NCBI GenBank assembly: GCA_947453945.1
Contig: CANGJB010000003.1
Coordinates: forward strand, 41,718 to 105,717
Reading direction: 5' to 3'
Length of the DNA stretch: 64,000 nt
DNA from: Sphingomonadaceae bacterium
GTDB taxonomy: Bacteria; Pseudomonadota; Alphaproteobacteria; Sphingomonadales; Sphingomonadaceae
The translations under genes and the position numbers were made by a program. The notes under the pieces were generated by a model, which was not told the DNA's origin, did no database searches, and was given only the letters and a program-made list of their open reading frames with translations. Below, one piece after another: positions 24,339 through 33,363 of the stretch. How positions within the stretch are numbered: position 1 is the first letter of the stretch; each line of letters starts with the position of its first letter.

Positions 24339-24811
24339 GGAAAGAGCGATAGCGCATTGGGTGAGTGGCGCAATGGGGCTTTGCGGGTCGGCGTCGCCAC
24401 AAACACCTTTCCTACACGCCCCCTCTTCGCGCATCATTCACGTCGCTCTTTGAACCGTGGTTTGCGCAAAGCCGCACCCGCCGCCTGATCCTTTCCGTGC
24501 CATGCTGGCCGGGAGGGTTTGCGGTGTGCCTGGAGAATGTTTCCAACACGCACCTTCCTGCCACGCGGGTGCGGGCGGGCAGGGCCTTGGAAGATTGTTA
24601 TTATAATTCAGCAGCATGGCGATTATGAGCCGGGATGACAAATTTCCCTCTGGACCGTGTCAACCGTGTCAACTTGCCCCGGCTCCAGCAGTCCCAAACC
24701 CTCGTCATTCCCGCGCATGCGGGAATCCAGAGCGGATGGCGCTGCGTATGTAACGTTGGATTCCCGCCTTCGCGGGAATGACGAAGGGTAGTGGACGAGG
24801 TGCAGGCGACG
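24339..24811. other. Intergenic region with a repeat
   Basis: These 473 bases separate cinA from the monooxygenase gene (both on the minus strand). They contain the second copy of the dispersed palindrome (24698-24789) and a short AT-rich patch (about 24594-24620, TTGTTATTATAATTCAGC). No gene or convincing promoter is seen beyond the likely upstream region of cinA. Confidence 0.6.
24698..24789. repeat. Dispersed palindromic element, copy 2
   Basis: Same arms and the same AGCGGATGGCGCTGCG spacer core as the copy at 3818-3908, with a few point differences in the arms (CGCGCATGCGGG on the left instead of CGCGAAGGCGGG). It lies after the monooxygenase gene's stop on the minus strand and may act as its terminator. 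Confidence 0.9.
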
Positions 24812-26338
24812 TTATTCGGCCGGTTCCACCATCTCGCCAGACTTGGCCGCCACCGCGCCCGTAGCCTTGCCGAAGCGCAGGATGCCGTCGTCGAGCGGGT
24901 TTTCCTTCAGGTACTTGCGGTCGAACACATAGTCTTGGTTGAGCCGCCACGGCATTTCGGGTGCGTTCTTCGGCTGGAGCGCCTGGCCGCGCTGGATATA
25001 GCCGGAGGAAAGGCCGGGATCCGGGTCCTCGGTCAGGCCGTGATCGGCGGACAGGAACGGCGTGGCGCTCTCAGCGCCGATGGCCTTCATGTGGTTGAGC
25101 AGGCGGCAGACATAGTCGGAATTGATGTCTGCCCGCAGTGTCCACGATGCGTTGAGATAGCCGAACACGCGCGCCAGATTGGGCACGTTCGAATTCATGC
25201 AGCCCTTGTAATAGAAGGTCTTGCTGAAATCGACCGGCTGGCCGTCCATGCTCACGGCGATGTTGCCGGCCATCGTCATGGTGAGGCCGGTGGCGGTCAC
25301 GATCACATCGCAATCGAGCCGCTTGCCCGATTTGAGCAGGATGCCCTTGGCGTCGATCCGCTCGATATGATCGGTGACGACATCGGCCTTGCCCGCCTGG
25401 ATCGCCTTGAACAGATCGCCATCGGGAACGAGGCACAGACGCTGTTCCCACGGGTTGTAGGGCGGGGTGAAGGCGGCTTCATCGTACTTGGGGCCGAGCG
25501 CTTCCTTGAGCTTGCCGGTCAGGTATTCGCGGGCCTTTTCGGGCTCGGCGCGGGCACGCTTGTAAACCATGTCCTGCATCGTCACGTTCTTGAAGCGCGT
25601 GATCTTGTAGGCCAGCTTTGCAGGCAGGAACTTGCGCAGCGTGTTGGCGATGGCATCGCGCGCTGGGCGGATGGCATACCATGTGGGCGTGCGCTGCAGC
25701 ATGGTGACGTGGGCGGCGGTCTCGGCCATGACGGGGACGATGGTGACGGCGGTCGCGCCCGAGCCGATCACGACCACGCGCTTGCCTGCGTGGTCGGGGT
25801 CTTTCGGCCAGAACTGCGGATGGAGAACCTTACCGGCAAAGTCCGCAATGCCCGGGATCTGGGCGTCATAGGGCTTGTCGTAATCGTAGTAGCCCGAACC
25901 GAGATAGAGGAAGCGCGCGGTTGTACGGCTGCGCTGGCCGTCGGCGGCTTCGGAGGTGATCGCCCAGCAGGCGGCGGCGCTGTCCCAATCGGCGGAGACG
26001 ACCTTGGTTTCGAAGCGGATGTGGCAGCGGATATCGCGCTCATCCACGATGCGGTTCAGATATTCGAGGATCGAGGGACCATCGGCGATGGATTTTTCAT
26101 GCTTCCATGGCTCGAACACGAAGCCCAGCGTGTGCATGTCGCTATCAGACCGGACGCCGGGGTAGCGGAACAGGTCCCATGTCCCGCCGAGCTGGGGGCG
26201 CCGCTCGAACAGGGCGTAGCTGCGATCGGGGCAAAGCATCTGCATGTGCGCGGCCATGCCGATGCCCGAGAGCCCGGCGCCGATGATCGCCACATCGATA
26301 TCCGGCTGCCCGGTGCGCTTCGTACCCTCGAAACCCAT
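24812..26338 (-). CDS. Flavin-containing (Baeyer-Villiger type) monooxygenase
   Basis: A 508-residue flavoprotein. The FAD-binding Rossmann motif is VAIIGAGLSGIGMAAHM, the Baeyer-Villiger fingerprint is FAGKVLHPQFWP (FxGxxxHxxxWP), the NADPH motif is VVVIGSGATAVTIVP, and the ATG motif is VTATGLTMTM. Such enzymes use NADPH and O2 to turn ketones into esters or lactones, or oxidise heteroatoms. ATG 26338 has a clear GGAGG five bases upstream; an ATG at 26362 would add eight residues. It is a single-gene unit divergent from corA. Confidence 0.92.
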   Translation of the reverse strand: MGFEGTKRTGQPDIDVAIIGAGLSGIGMAAHMQMLCPDRSYALFERRPQLGGTWDLFRYPGVRSDSDMHTLGFVFEPWKHEKSIADGPSILEYLNRIVDERDIRCHIRFETKVVSADWDSAAACWAITSEAADGQRSRTTARFLYLGSGYYDYDKPYDAQIPGIADFAGKVLHPQFWPKDPDHAGKRVVVIGSGATAVTIVPVMAETAAHVTMLQRTPTWYAIRPARDAIANTLRKFLPAKLAYKITRFKNVTMQDMVYKRARAEPEKAREYLTGKLKEALGPKYDEAAFTPPYNPWEQRLCLVPDGDLFKAIQAGKADVVTDHIERIDAKGILLKSGKRLDCDVIVTATGLTMTMAGNIAVSMDGQPVDFSKTFYYKGCMNSNVPNLARVFGYLNASWTLRADINSDYVCRLLNHMKAIGAESATPFLSADHGLTEDPDPGLSSGYIQRGQALQPKNAPEMPWRLNQDYVFDRKYLKENPLDDGILRFGKATGAVAAKSGEMVEPAE

Positions 26339-26472
26339 GCTGTCCTCCGCTGTTATTGACATGCATGATAGCAGCGCGGGACGTGATTGCCAGTGGGTTT
26401 CCGGCTCTGTTTCAAAGGGCGGGGAATCCGGAACGATTGCGCTTTGCCAAGCAGCGCGACAGAAAGGGTGCC

Positions 26473-27453
26473 ATGCCGATCATTGCCGCGCGCCGCTATA
26501 CTCAGGGCAGACCTCATCCCGGCGATGTGGCCGTGACCGGGGTGCCGATGGAGGATTGCCTCTCACCGGGTTGCTTTGACTGGATCGGCCTCGCTGATCC
26601 AACGGCGGAGGAAATGGACTGCGTTGCCCGCCAGTTCGGGCTGCATCCGCTGGCGGTCGAGGATGCGCTAAATCCGCGCCAGCTGCCCAAAGTCGAAATC
26701 TATGGCCACCAGCTCTTCGTGGTGGCGCGCACCGCGATGATGGGCGGGGCTGAAGACGCGATCACCTATGGGCAGACCGCCATGTTTCTGGGCGAGCGGT
26801 TCATCGTGACAGTGCGTGTGGGATCAGCGCGCGCCCATGCGGATCTGCGCCGTGCGCTTGAAGCAGACAGCGAGCACCTCGCCGAAGGGGCGGATTATGT
26901 GCTCCATGCCGTGCTTGATTTCATCGTCGATGGCTATCTGCCGATCGCCGATCAGTTCGAGGAAGTGGCGCATTCCATTGAGGAAGCGGCGATTGACCAG
27001 TTCCCCGATCCGACGACGATCCGCCGCATCTTTCGCTTGCGCCGCGAACTCCGGCGGTTCGAGCGGATCATCGGGCCGATGGAGGAACTGACCATGCGCC
27101 TCGCCGAGGCGGACTTGCCGGTGATCGATCCCTCCGCGCGGATCTGGTTCCGCGACGTGCTCGATCACGTGCGCCGCGCAATGGCGCGGATGCAGAGCCT
27201 GAAGGAAACACTCGCGGCAGCGGTCGAAACCGCGGGCTTGCTTGAGCAGCACCGGCAGGGCGTGATCACCCGGCAGCTGGCGGCCTGGGCCGCGATCCTC
27301 GCGGTGCCAACGGCGATTGCGGGCATTTACGGCATGAACTTCGACTATCTGCCCGAGCTGCACTGGCGCTGGGGCTATCCGGCGGTGTGGGCGGTGATCG
27401 TGGCGATCTGCGGGGGACTATTGCTTCGGTTTCGTCGGATCGGTTGGCTTTAA
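26473..27453 (+). CDS. corA: CorA-type magnesium/cobalt transporter
   Basis: A 326-residue CorA family protein. A large cytoplasmic N-terminal domain with CFDWIGLADPTAEEMD and LAVEDALNPRQLPKVEIY is followed by a long helix (ARMQSLKETLAAAVETAG), then two membrane helices. The signature GMN (residues 287-289, in GIYGMNFDYLPE) lies after the first helix and forms the selectivity loop. It is an inner-membrane channel for Mg2+ (also Co2+/Ni2+ in relatives). ATG 26473 gives the usual length; upstream frame overlaps the divergent gene. Its 3' end overlaps ung by 4 bp. Confidence 0.92.
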   Translation: MPIIAARRYTQGRPHPGDVAVTGVPMEDCLSPGCFDWIGLADPTAEEMDCVARQFGLHPLAVEDALNPRQLPKVEIYGHQLFVVARTAMMGGAEDAITYGQTAMFLGERFIVTVRVGSARAHADLRRALEADSEHLAEGADYVLHAVLDFIVDGYLPIADQFEEVAHSIEEAAIDQFPDPTTIRRIFRLRRELRRFERIIGPMEELTMRLAEADLPVIDPSARIWFRDVLDHVRRAMARMQSLKETLAAAVETAGLLEQHRQGVITRQLAAWAAILAVPTAIAGIYGMNFDYLPELHWRWGYPAVWAVIVAICGGLLLRFRRIGWL

Positions 27454-28139
27454 TCCGGCAGGCGCCAGTCTATCGGCCCACACCCCTGCTCCTCCAGAAA
27501 CGCGTTCGCCCGGCTGAAGTGGCGGCAGCCGAGAAAACCGCGGTGGGCGGAAAGCGGACTGGGATGCGGGGCTTCGAGAATCAGGTGGGAGCCGCCGCTG
27601 ACGGCACGGATCAGCGGCGCCTTGGCGCGGGCATGGCTGCCCCAGAGGAAATAGACGCATGGGGCAGGCCGCTCGGCCACCGCGCAAATCGCGGCGTCGG
27701 TGAAGGCCTCCCAGCCTTTGCCCTGATGCGATCCGGCCTGTCCGGCCTCAACCGTGAGCACGGTGTTGAGCAGCAGCACGCCTTGCCGGGCCCATGCTTC
27801 GAGGTGGCCATGCGCGGGGCGGGGAAGGCCGAGATCGGCTTCCTGCTCCTTGAAGATATTGGCAAGGCTGGGCGGTACCCGCTCCCCGTGCGGGACCGAG
27901 AAGGCAAGACCGTGCGCCTGGCCCGGGCCATGATAGGGGTCTTGCCCAAGAATGACGACTTTGACCGCGGGCAAAGGCGTGAGCGCAAGCGCGGCGAGGC
28001 GTGTGCCGGCCGGCGGGTAGATCCTTTTGCCTGTCGCCGCCTCAGCCTTGAGGAACCCCTCCAGCCTGCGCAGCGGGGGGCTTGTCATGACGGGATCAAG
28101 CGCTGCGCGCCAGGTTTCGGGGATTGTGGTGCCGGTCAT
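27450..28139 (-). CDS. ung: Uracil-DNA glycosylase
   Basis: A 229-residue family 1 uracil-DNA glycosylase. The catalytic water-activating motif is GQDPYHGPGQAHGL (Asp67), uracil-binding residues lie in VLLLNTVLTV, and the DNA-minor-groove loop is HPSPLSAHRG (from His192). It removes uracil from DNA as the first step of base excision repair. It is convergent with corA, with a 4-bp overlap of the ends. Confidence 0.97.
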   Translation of the reverse strand: MTGTTIPETWRAALDPVMTSPPLRRLEGFLKAEAATGKRIYPPAGTRLAALALTPLPAVKVVILGQDPYHGPGQAHGLAFSVPHGERVPPSLANIFKEQEADLGLPRPAHGHLEAWARQGVLLLNTVLTVEAGQAGSHQGKGWEAFTDAAICAVAERPAPCVYFLWGSHARAKAPLIRAVSGGSHLILEAPHPSPLSAHRGFLGCRHFSRANAFLEEQGCGPIDWRLPD

Positions 28140-28251
28140 TTCTCAAACTGGATAGCCGCCCTGGCTCCAGGCGGGAATACCGTTTGCGCTCATCATGCTG
28201 CACTTGCTAACAGGCGCGTGATAGTTGCTAAGCAGAATCAAGGATGAGCGC

Positions 28252-29583
28252 ATGAAAATCGCAATGGTGGGCTCCGGCTATGTGGGGCTGGTTTCCGGTG
28301 CCTGCTTTGCCGATTTCGGCCACGATGTGGTGTGCATCGACAAGGATGCCAGCAAGATCGAGCGGCTTGATGCCGGGATCATGCCGATTTACGAGCCGGG
28401 CCTCGCTGAACTGGTTTCCGCCAACGTGCGCGCCGGGCGGCTTTCGTTTTCGACCGATCTGACCGCCTCGATCGATGGCGCGCAGGCGATCTTCATCGCG
28501 GTGGGCACACCCTCGCGCCGGGGAGATGGCCATGCTGATCTCTCCTATGTTTATGCAGTGGCGCAGGAAATCGCGGACAACCTGACATCACCAGTGGTGA
28601 TCGTTACCAAGTCGACCGTGCCGGTGGGCACAGGTGACGAGGTGGAGCGGATCATCAGGGAGAGCGGCACCGACGTGCAGTTTGCCGTCGTCTCCAACCC
28701 CGAATTTCTTCGCGAGGGTGCGGCGATCACCGACTTCAAGCGGCCTGACCGGATTGTTGTGGGCGCGGAAGGCGAGTGGGAACGCGCTGTGATGAGCGAG
28801 GTCTATCGCCCGCTGTTTCTCAACAAGGCACCGCTGCTGTTCACCGGGCGGCGCAGCTCGGAGCTGATCAAGTACGCCGCCAATGCGTTTCTCGCGACCA
28901 AGATCACCTTCATCAACGAGATGGCGGACTTGTGCGAGAAAGTGGGTGCCGATGTGCAGGATGTTTCGCGCGGGATCGGGCTCGACAACCGGATCGGCGC
29001 GAAATTCCTCCACGCGGGGCCCGGCTACGGCGGCAGCTGCTTTCCCAAGGATACGCTGGCGCTGCTCAAGACGGCGGAGGACTACGCCAGCCCTGTGCGG
29101 CTCGTCGAAGCGGTGGTGCGCGTGAACGATAGCCGCAAGCGGGCGATGGGCCGCAAGGTGATCGAGGCCATGGCCGAGGCTGGTGCCAAAAACGGAACTG
29201 GGGGCGAACCGCGCGGACGGCGGGTCGCCATGCTGGGCCTGACCTTCAAGCCCAACACCGACGACATGCGCGACGCGCCCTCGATCGCGATCGTCCGCGC
29301 CTTGCTTGATGTCGGCGCCGAGATCGTGGCCTACGATCCCGAAGGCATGGAAGCCGCAGCTTCCCTGATGCCTGAGGTTACCATGGCAAAGAGCGCCTAC
29401 GAGGCCGTCACCGGGGCTGACGCTGTGGTGCTGGTGACCGAATGGGACGCCTTCCGGGGCATCGATCTCGAACGGGTGGGCCAACTGGTGAAGAGCCGCG
29501 TGATGGTCGACTTGCGCAACGTCTACAATCCGGCCGAGGTGCGCGCCGCCGGATGGCACTACAGCAGCGTCGGACGGAGTTGA
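28252..29583 (+). CDS. ugd: UDP-glucose 6-dehydrogenase
   Basis: A 443-residue enzyme that oxidises UDP-glucose to UDP-glucuronate with two NAD+. N-terminal Rossmann motif KIAMVGSGYVGLVSG, the VTKSTVPVGTG segment, FLREGAAITDFKRPDRIVVG, and the catalytic Cys263 in GPGYGGSCFPKDT. The C-terminal VAMLGLTFKPNTDDMRDAPS binds the substrate. AAGGA lies upstream of ATG 28252. It opens the envelope/polysaccharide region and would supply glucuronic acid to the exopolysaccharide. Confidence 0.97.
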   Translation: MKIAMVGSGYVGLVSGACFADFGHDVVCIDKDASKIERLDAGIMPIYEPGLAELVSANVRAGRLSFSTDLTASIDGAQAIFIAVGTPSRRGDGHADLSYVYAVAQEIADNLTSPVVIVTKSTVPVGTGDEVERIIRESGTDVQFAVVSNPEFLREGAAITDFKRPDRIVVGAEGEWERAVMSEVYRPLFLNKAPLLFTGRRSSELIKYAANAFLATKITFINEMADLCEKVGADVQDVSRGIGLDNRIGAKFLHAGPGYGGSCFPKDTLALLKTAEDYASPVRLVEAVVRVNDSRKRAMGRKVIEAMAEAGAKNGTGGEPRGRRVAMLGLTFKPNTDDMRDAPSIAIVRALLDVGAEIVAYDPEGMEAAASLMPEVTMAKSAYEAVTGADAVVLVTEWDAFRGIDLERVGQLVKSRVMVDLRNVYNPAEVRAAGWHYSSVGRS

Positions 29584-29645
29584 TGAGAGGGCGCGGGCCT
29601 ATTCCCGTGCTTGCCGCCGCGCTGCCGAAAGCCTAAGCGGGGCGA

Positions 29646-30263
29646 ATGGCTGTTTACCTGCATGAAGAAGATCTTCCGGAAGGCGTGCTCGCGCCCGGTC
29701 CGGTTGCTGTCGATACCGAGACGATGGGGCTGATCACCTTGCGTGACCGGCTTTGTCTGCTGCAGATTTCCGACGGCAGGGGCGACGAACATCTCGTACG
29801 CTTCGCGGCGGGGAGCGCCTATGCTGCGCCCAACTTGCGCGCTGTGCTTGCCGATCCGACCCGGATCAAGCTGTTTCACTTCGCGCGCTTCGACCTTGCC
29901 GCGATCCACCACTACCTCAAGGTCATGGCGACGCCGGTGTTCTGCACCAAGATCGCCTCCAAGCTGGTGCGCACCTATACCGACCGGCACGGCCTCAAGG
30001 AGTTGGTGCGCGAACTGCTGGGCAAGGAGATTTCCAAGCAGCAGCAATCGAGCGACTGGGGCGCACCCGTGCTGAGCGATGCGCAGCAGGATTATGCGGC
30101 ATCCGACGTGCGCTTTCTCCATGCGATGCATGCCATCCTAGTGGAGCGGCTGGCGCGCGAAGGCCGCACCGCGGTGGCTGATGCTTGCTTCGAGTTCCTG
30201 CCGACGCGCGCATTGCTGGACGTGGCAGGCTGGGCCGATCGCGACATCTTCAGCCACGAGTGA
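29646..30263 (+). CDS. rnd: Ribonuclease D-like 3'-5' exonuclease
   Basis: A 205-residue DEDDy exonuclease. Exo I is VAVDTETMGL, Exo II is LFHFARFDL, and Exo III is YAASDVRFLHAM (Tyr and Asp). It lacks the HRDC domains of E. coli RNase D, as is usual for short alphaproteobacterial forms. It trims tRNA and other RNA 3' ends. It lies just before lptC-lptA, a common alphaproteobacterial order. Confidence 0.9.
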   Translation: MAVYLHEEDLPEGVLAPGPVAVDTETMGLITLRDRLCLLQISDGRGDEHLVRFAAGSAYAAPNLRAVLADPTRIKLFHFARFDLAAIHHYLKVMATPVFCTKIASKLVRTYTDRHGLKELVRELLGKEISKQQQSSDWGAPVLSDAQQDYAASDVRFLHAMHAILVERLAREGRTAVADACFEFLPTRALLDVAGWADRDIFSHE

Positions 30264-30299
30264 GAGCGCGCACGTGCTAATCAGCGGCTTCGCGGTGCC

Positions 30300-30944
30300 A
30301 TGACTCTCAAGGCCGACCATCTGCGCGGTCGCCGCCAGCGCGTCGCTGCGCCCGGTGGCTTTCACGACAAGATGGTGCGGCTTGTCGCGGTGGGCATGCC
30401 TGCGCTGATCGGGGCGCTGCTGGCGGTGCTGGTCATCACGCCGTTTTCGCCGCGAGGGGAAATCAGCTTCCTGCTCGACCGCAACAAGGTGGCCATGTTG
30501 ACCGACCGGCTCCGCGTGGTGAGTGCGATGTATCGGGGGCAGGACGACTCCGGCCGCAACTTCTCGGTCACGGCCGGAAGCGCGGTGCAGCATTCGGCCT
30601 CCAAGGACGAAGTCGAGATGCGCGATATCACTGCGCGGGTGATGCTGAACAGTGGGCCCGCCAGCCTGACCACCGGGGCTGGAGTCTATGACTTTGCCAA
30701 GCAGAAGATCGATGTGCCGACCCCGGTCAATTTCGAAACTTCGGACGGCTACCGGATGGTGACGGGCGGGGCTGATATCGACATCGCCAAGCGTCGCCTT
30801 GTCAGCGAAGGGCGTGCCGAGGGACGCATTCCCGCTGGCACTTTTTCAGCCGACAGGATAAGCGCCGATCTCGAGGCGCGGACCATCACGCTTGATGGCC
30901 ACGCACGCCTAACGATGGAGCCCGGCAAGTTGCAGGTGCCATGA
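30300..30944 (+). CDS. lptC: LPS export ABC transporter periplasmic protein LptC
   Basis: A 214-residue protein with one N-terminal membrane helix (ALIGALLAVLVITPFSP) and a periplasmic beta-jellyroll part: VSAMYRGQDDSGRNFSVTAGSAVQ, GVYDFAKQKIDVPTPVNFETSDGYRM, DRISADLEARTITLDGHARL. This is LptC, the bridge passing lipopolysaccharide from the LptBFG pump to LptA. Its stop overlaps the lptA start (ATGA). Confidence 0.9.
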   Translation: MTLKADHLRGRRQRVAAPGGFHDKMVRLVAVGMPALIGALLAVLVITPFSPRGEISFLLDRNKVAMLTDRLRVVSAMYRGQDDSGRNFSVTAGSAVQHSASKDEVEMRDITARVMLNSGPASLTTGAGVYDFAKQKIDVPTPVNFETSDGYRMVTGGADIDIAKRRLVSEGRAEGRIPAGTFSADRISADLEARTITLDGHARLTMEPGKLQVP

Positions 30945-31495
30945 CCACATTGATCCAGACCTTGCGCGCCAGCCGCCCGTTGCGTTCCTTAGCGATCGGC
31001 TTTGCCGCCTCCGCCGCGCTTGTCGCCGGCGCGCAGCATCTCTCTGCGCAGGCGATCGCCACGCACAACAGCAAGGCGCCGGTGAACTACGCGGCCGACC
31101 GGATCGAGCTGCAGGACAAGCAGAACCGGGTCGTCCTGTCTGGCAATGTCGATATCACGCAAGCCGATCTGACAATGCGCGCAGAGCGGACCACCGTGGC
31201 CTATACGGACACCGGATCGCTGCAAATCCAGCGGATCGACGCGACGGGCGGCGTGGTGGTCACGCGCGGGACCGAACGCGCGAGCGGCGATGTCGCCGTC
31301 TACGATTTCAACCGCAAGATCATCACCATGGTCGGCAACGTCGCGCTGCGGCGCGCGGCGGATACGCTGAACGGCGAACGGCTGGTGATCGATCTTACCA
31401 CCGGCATTTCCAACATCGACGGGCATTCCGGCGGCGCCGGCAGCGGAAAAGCGGGCGGGCGCGTGAGCGGCAGCTTCAGTGTTCCCAAGACCTGA
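30941..31495 (+). CDS. lptA: LPS transport periplasmic protein LptA (OstA-like)
   Basis: A 184-residue exported protein with a signal sequence (LAIGFAASAALVAGAQHLSAQA) and OstA/LptA repeats: VNYAADRIELQDKQNRVVLSGNVDITQADLTMRAERTTVAY and DGDVAVYDFNRKIITMVGNVALRR-like strands. LptA polymerises into the periplasmic bridge for lipopolysaccharide. lptB, usually next, is not present here; the following gene is a phosphohexomutase. Confidence 0.9.
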   Translation: MTTLIQTLRASRPLRSLAIGFAASAALVAGAQHLSAQAIATHNSKAPVNYAADRIELQDKQNRVVLSGNVDITQADLTMRAERTTVAYTDTGSLQIQRIDATGGVVVTRGTERASGDVAVYDFNRKIITMVGNVALRRAADTLNGERLVIDLTTGISNIDGHSGGAGSGKAGGRVSGSFSVPKT

Positions 31496-31631
31496 TTCTT
31501 CGCTGGCACCACCATTTGGCAGCCTAGGCCGTTCTGCTCACAAGCCGGCGTAAATGTGTATCGCGCGGCTCGCGCTCCACATAAGGCGGGGATGTCAGGG
31601 CGCTGAGCAAATGCCCATGGAGACAAAGCCG

Positions 31632-33122
31632 ATGATCACGGTTCAGGAGCTGATGCACGAAAGCGGGGTTGCCTTTGGCACCAGCGGCGCGCGGGGCATG
31701 GTTTCGGCGATGACCGACCGGGTCTGCTATGGCTATACGTTGGGGTTTTTGCGCTACATGGCCGAGGAAGGCGAGTTTTCGCCTGGCGGCGCAGTGGCTC
31801 TGGCCGGCGATCTGCGGCCCAGCACACCGCGCATTTTGGCAGCCTGCGCGCGCGCCATTCGCGATTCGGGCGGCACGCCTGTGTTTTGCGGATATGTCCC
31901 GACGCCTGCGCTTGCGCTCTATGCCTTTGCGCGAGGCATCCCTTCGCTGATGGTGACGGGCAGCCACATTCCGGCGGACCGCAACGGCATCAAGTTCTAT
32001 CGCTCCGCTGGTGAGGTGCTGAAGGCGGACGAAGCAGGCATGAGCCGCCAGCCGCTCGATCTCGGCGCAGACACGTTCACCGCCAGCGGCGCTCTGGCCT
32101 CTGCAGAGCCCTTGCCACCGGTGACCGATGTGGAAGACGCATATGTTCAGCGCTACCTGGACCACTTCGGCGCTGGGGCGCTCAATGGCAAACGGATCGG
32201 CGTCTACCAGCATTCGGCGGTCGGGCGCGATGTACTGGCCCGGATCGCGCGAGAACTTGGCGCGGACGTAGCTCTGTTGGGCCGTTCGGAGACCTTCATC
32301 CCGGTCGATACCGAGGCCATCAGGCCCGAAGATATCGCTCTGGCGCACGCTTGGGCGGCGGATGGCCAGTTCGATGCGATCATCTCAACGGATGGCGATT
32401 CGGATCGCCCGCTGCTCGCGGACGAGACCGGAAAGTGGCTGCGCGGCGATGTGCTTGGCATATTGTGCGCGCAGCGGGTGGGCGCGACGAGCGTGGTCAC
32501 CCCGGTCAGCAGCAACACCGCGCTCGAACGCAGCGGCCGGTTTGCGCGCTGCCGGCGCACACGCATCGGATCGCCCTATGTGATCGCCGCGATGGGTGAG
32601 GAGCAGGCCGACAGTGCGGCCATTGTCTGCGGCTATGAAGCCAACGGCGGCTTCCTGCTGGCCAGCGCCATCGCCGGTGCCAACGGGACGACCACTGCGG
32701 CTTTGCCCACGCGTGATGCGGTGCTTCCGATCCTGGCCGTGCTCACCGCCGCTGCGCCGAGTGTTTCTGCGCAGCTTGCGTCATTGCCTGCGCGCTTCAC
32801 CTTCAGCGACCGCATTGCTCCGTTTGCGCAAGATGCAAGCCGGGCGCTGCTTGGCCGGCTGCTGGCAGGCGATGCCGCTGCGCAACTGGCCGAACAGACG
32901 CGCTTGTTCGGCCGCTTTGCCGGGGCGGCGCAGGCACTGGACCTGACCGACGGCATCCGCGCGACGTTTGAAGGCGGCCAGATCATCCACCTGCGGCCTT
33001 CCGGCAACGCACCCGAACTGCGCTGCTATACCGAGGCGGCCAGCGAGGACGAAGCCGCCGCATTGAACGCTGAGGTCCTTGCCGTGATCAGCCATCAAGC
33101 CAATCTTGCCGGATCCGCATAA
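31632..33122 (+). CDS. Phosphomannomutase/phosphoglucomutase family enzyme
   Basis: A 496-residue alpha-D-phosphohexomutase. Active-site blocks in order are FGTSGARG, the phosphoserine loop TGSHIPADRNGIKFY, the metal-binding loop DGDSDRP, the sugar-binding loop GYEANGG, and the phosphate-binding loop RPSGNAPELRCYTEA. The GSHIP loop has His-Ile where many enzymes have His-Asn-Pro, so the exact substrate (mannose-6-P or glucose-6-P) is uncertain. It makes hexose-1-phosphate for nucleotide sugars. The start was placed at ATG 31632 because GGAG lies nine bases before it; ATG 31611 or 31617 are possible. Confidence 0.92.
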   Translation: MITVQELMHESGVAFGTSGARGMVSAMTDRVCYGYTLGFLRYMAEEGEFSPGGAVALAGDLRPSTPRILAACARAIRDSGGTPVFCGYVPTPALALYAFARGIPSLMVTGSHIPADRNGIKFYRSAGEVLKADEAGMSRQPLDLGADTFTASGALASAEPLPPVTDVEDAYVQRYLDHFGAGALNGKRIGVYQHSAVGRDVLARIARELGADVALLGRSETFIPVDTEAIRPEDIALAHAWAADGQFDAIISTDGDSDRPLLADETGKWLRGDVLGILCAQRVGATSVVTPVSSNTALERSGRFARCRRTRIGSPYVIAAMGEEQADSAAIVCGYEANGGFLLASAIAGANGTTTAALPTRDAVLPILAVLTAAAPSVSAQLASLPARFTFSDRIAPFAQDASRALLGRLLAGDAAAQLAEQTRLFGRFAGAAQALDLTDGIRATFEGGQIIHLRPSGNAPELRCYTEAASEDEAAALNAEVLAVISHQANLAGSA

Positions 33123-33128
33123 GGATAG

Positions 33129-33363
33129 CCGTGCGTCGTGCCAGTAAAGCGGCAGGATCAGGTGCCATTTATGCTTGTCTTTGGCTGATGGGGCGACCAA
33201 ACACGATGCAGGGTCGACAGTTGTGGGGGAATAACAAACCCCAATTCGGGACACTGAGGCGTGCTTTGGTGCTGTTGGCAACCATCGACATGTCGCAGGC
33301 CTGTAGGCATGGTGCGGGCAGCACGGCAACGCGCCGATACTGGTCGACGCAGGGGGCTTTTAC
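33129..33363 (+). promoter_or_regulatory. Leader region of the rhamnose genes
   Basis: No gene here. The region contains a TGGGG-CCCCA inverted repeat (33224-33243, with a 10-base loop). A hairpin leader or an operator is possible; I see no clear -35/-10 pair. It likely holds the promoter of rfbA-C-D. Confidence 0.35.

Noticed and set aside
24791..26359. Long plus-strand open frame (522 codons) opposite the monooxygenase gene
   Set aside because: It mirrors a clear flavoprotein on the other strand; the translation is rich in Ala, Arg, Gly and His without any domain, as expected for antisense frames in high-GC DNA.
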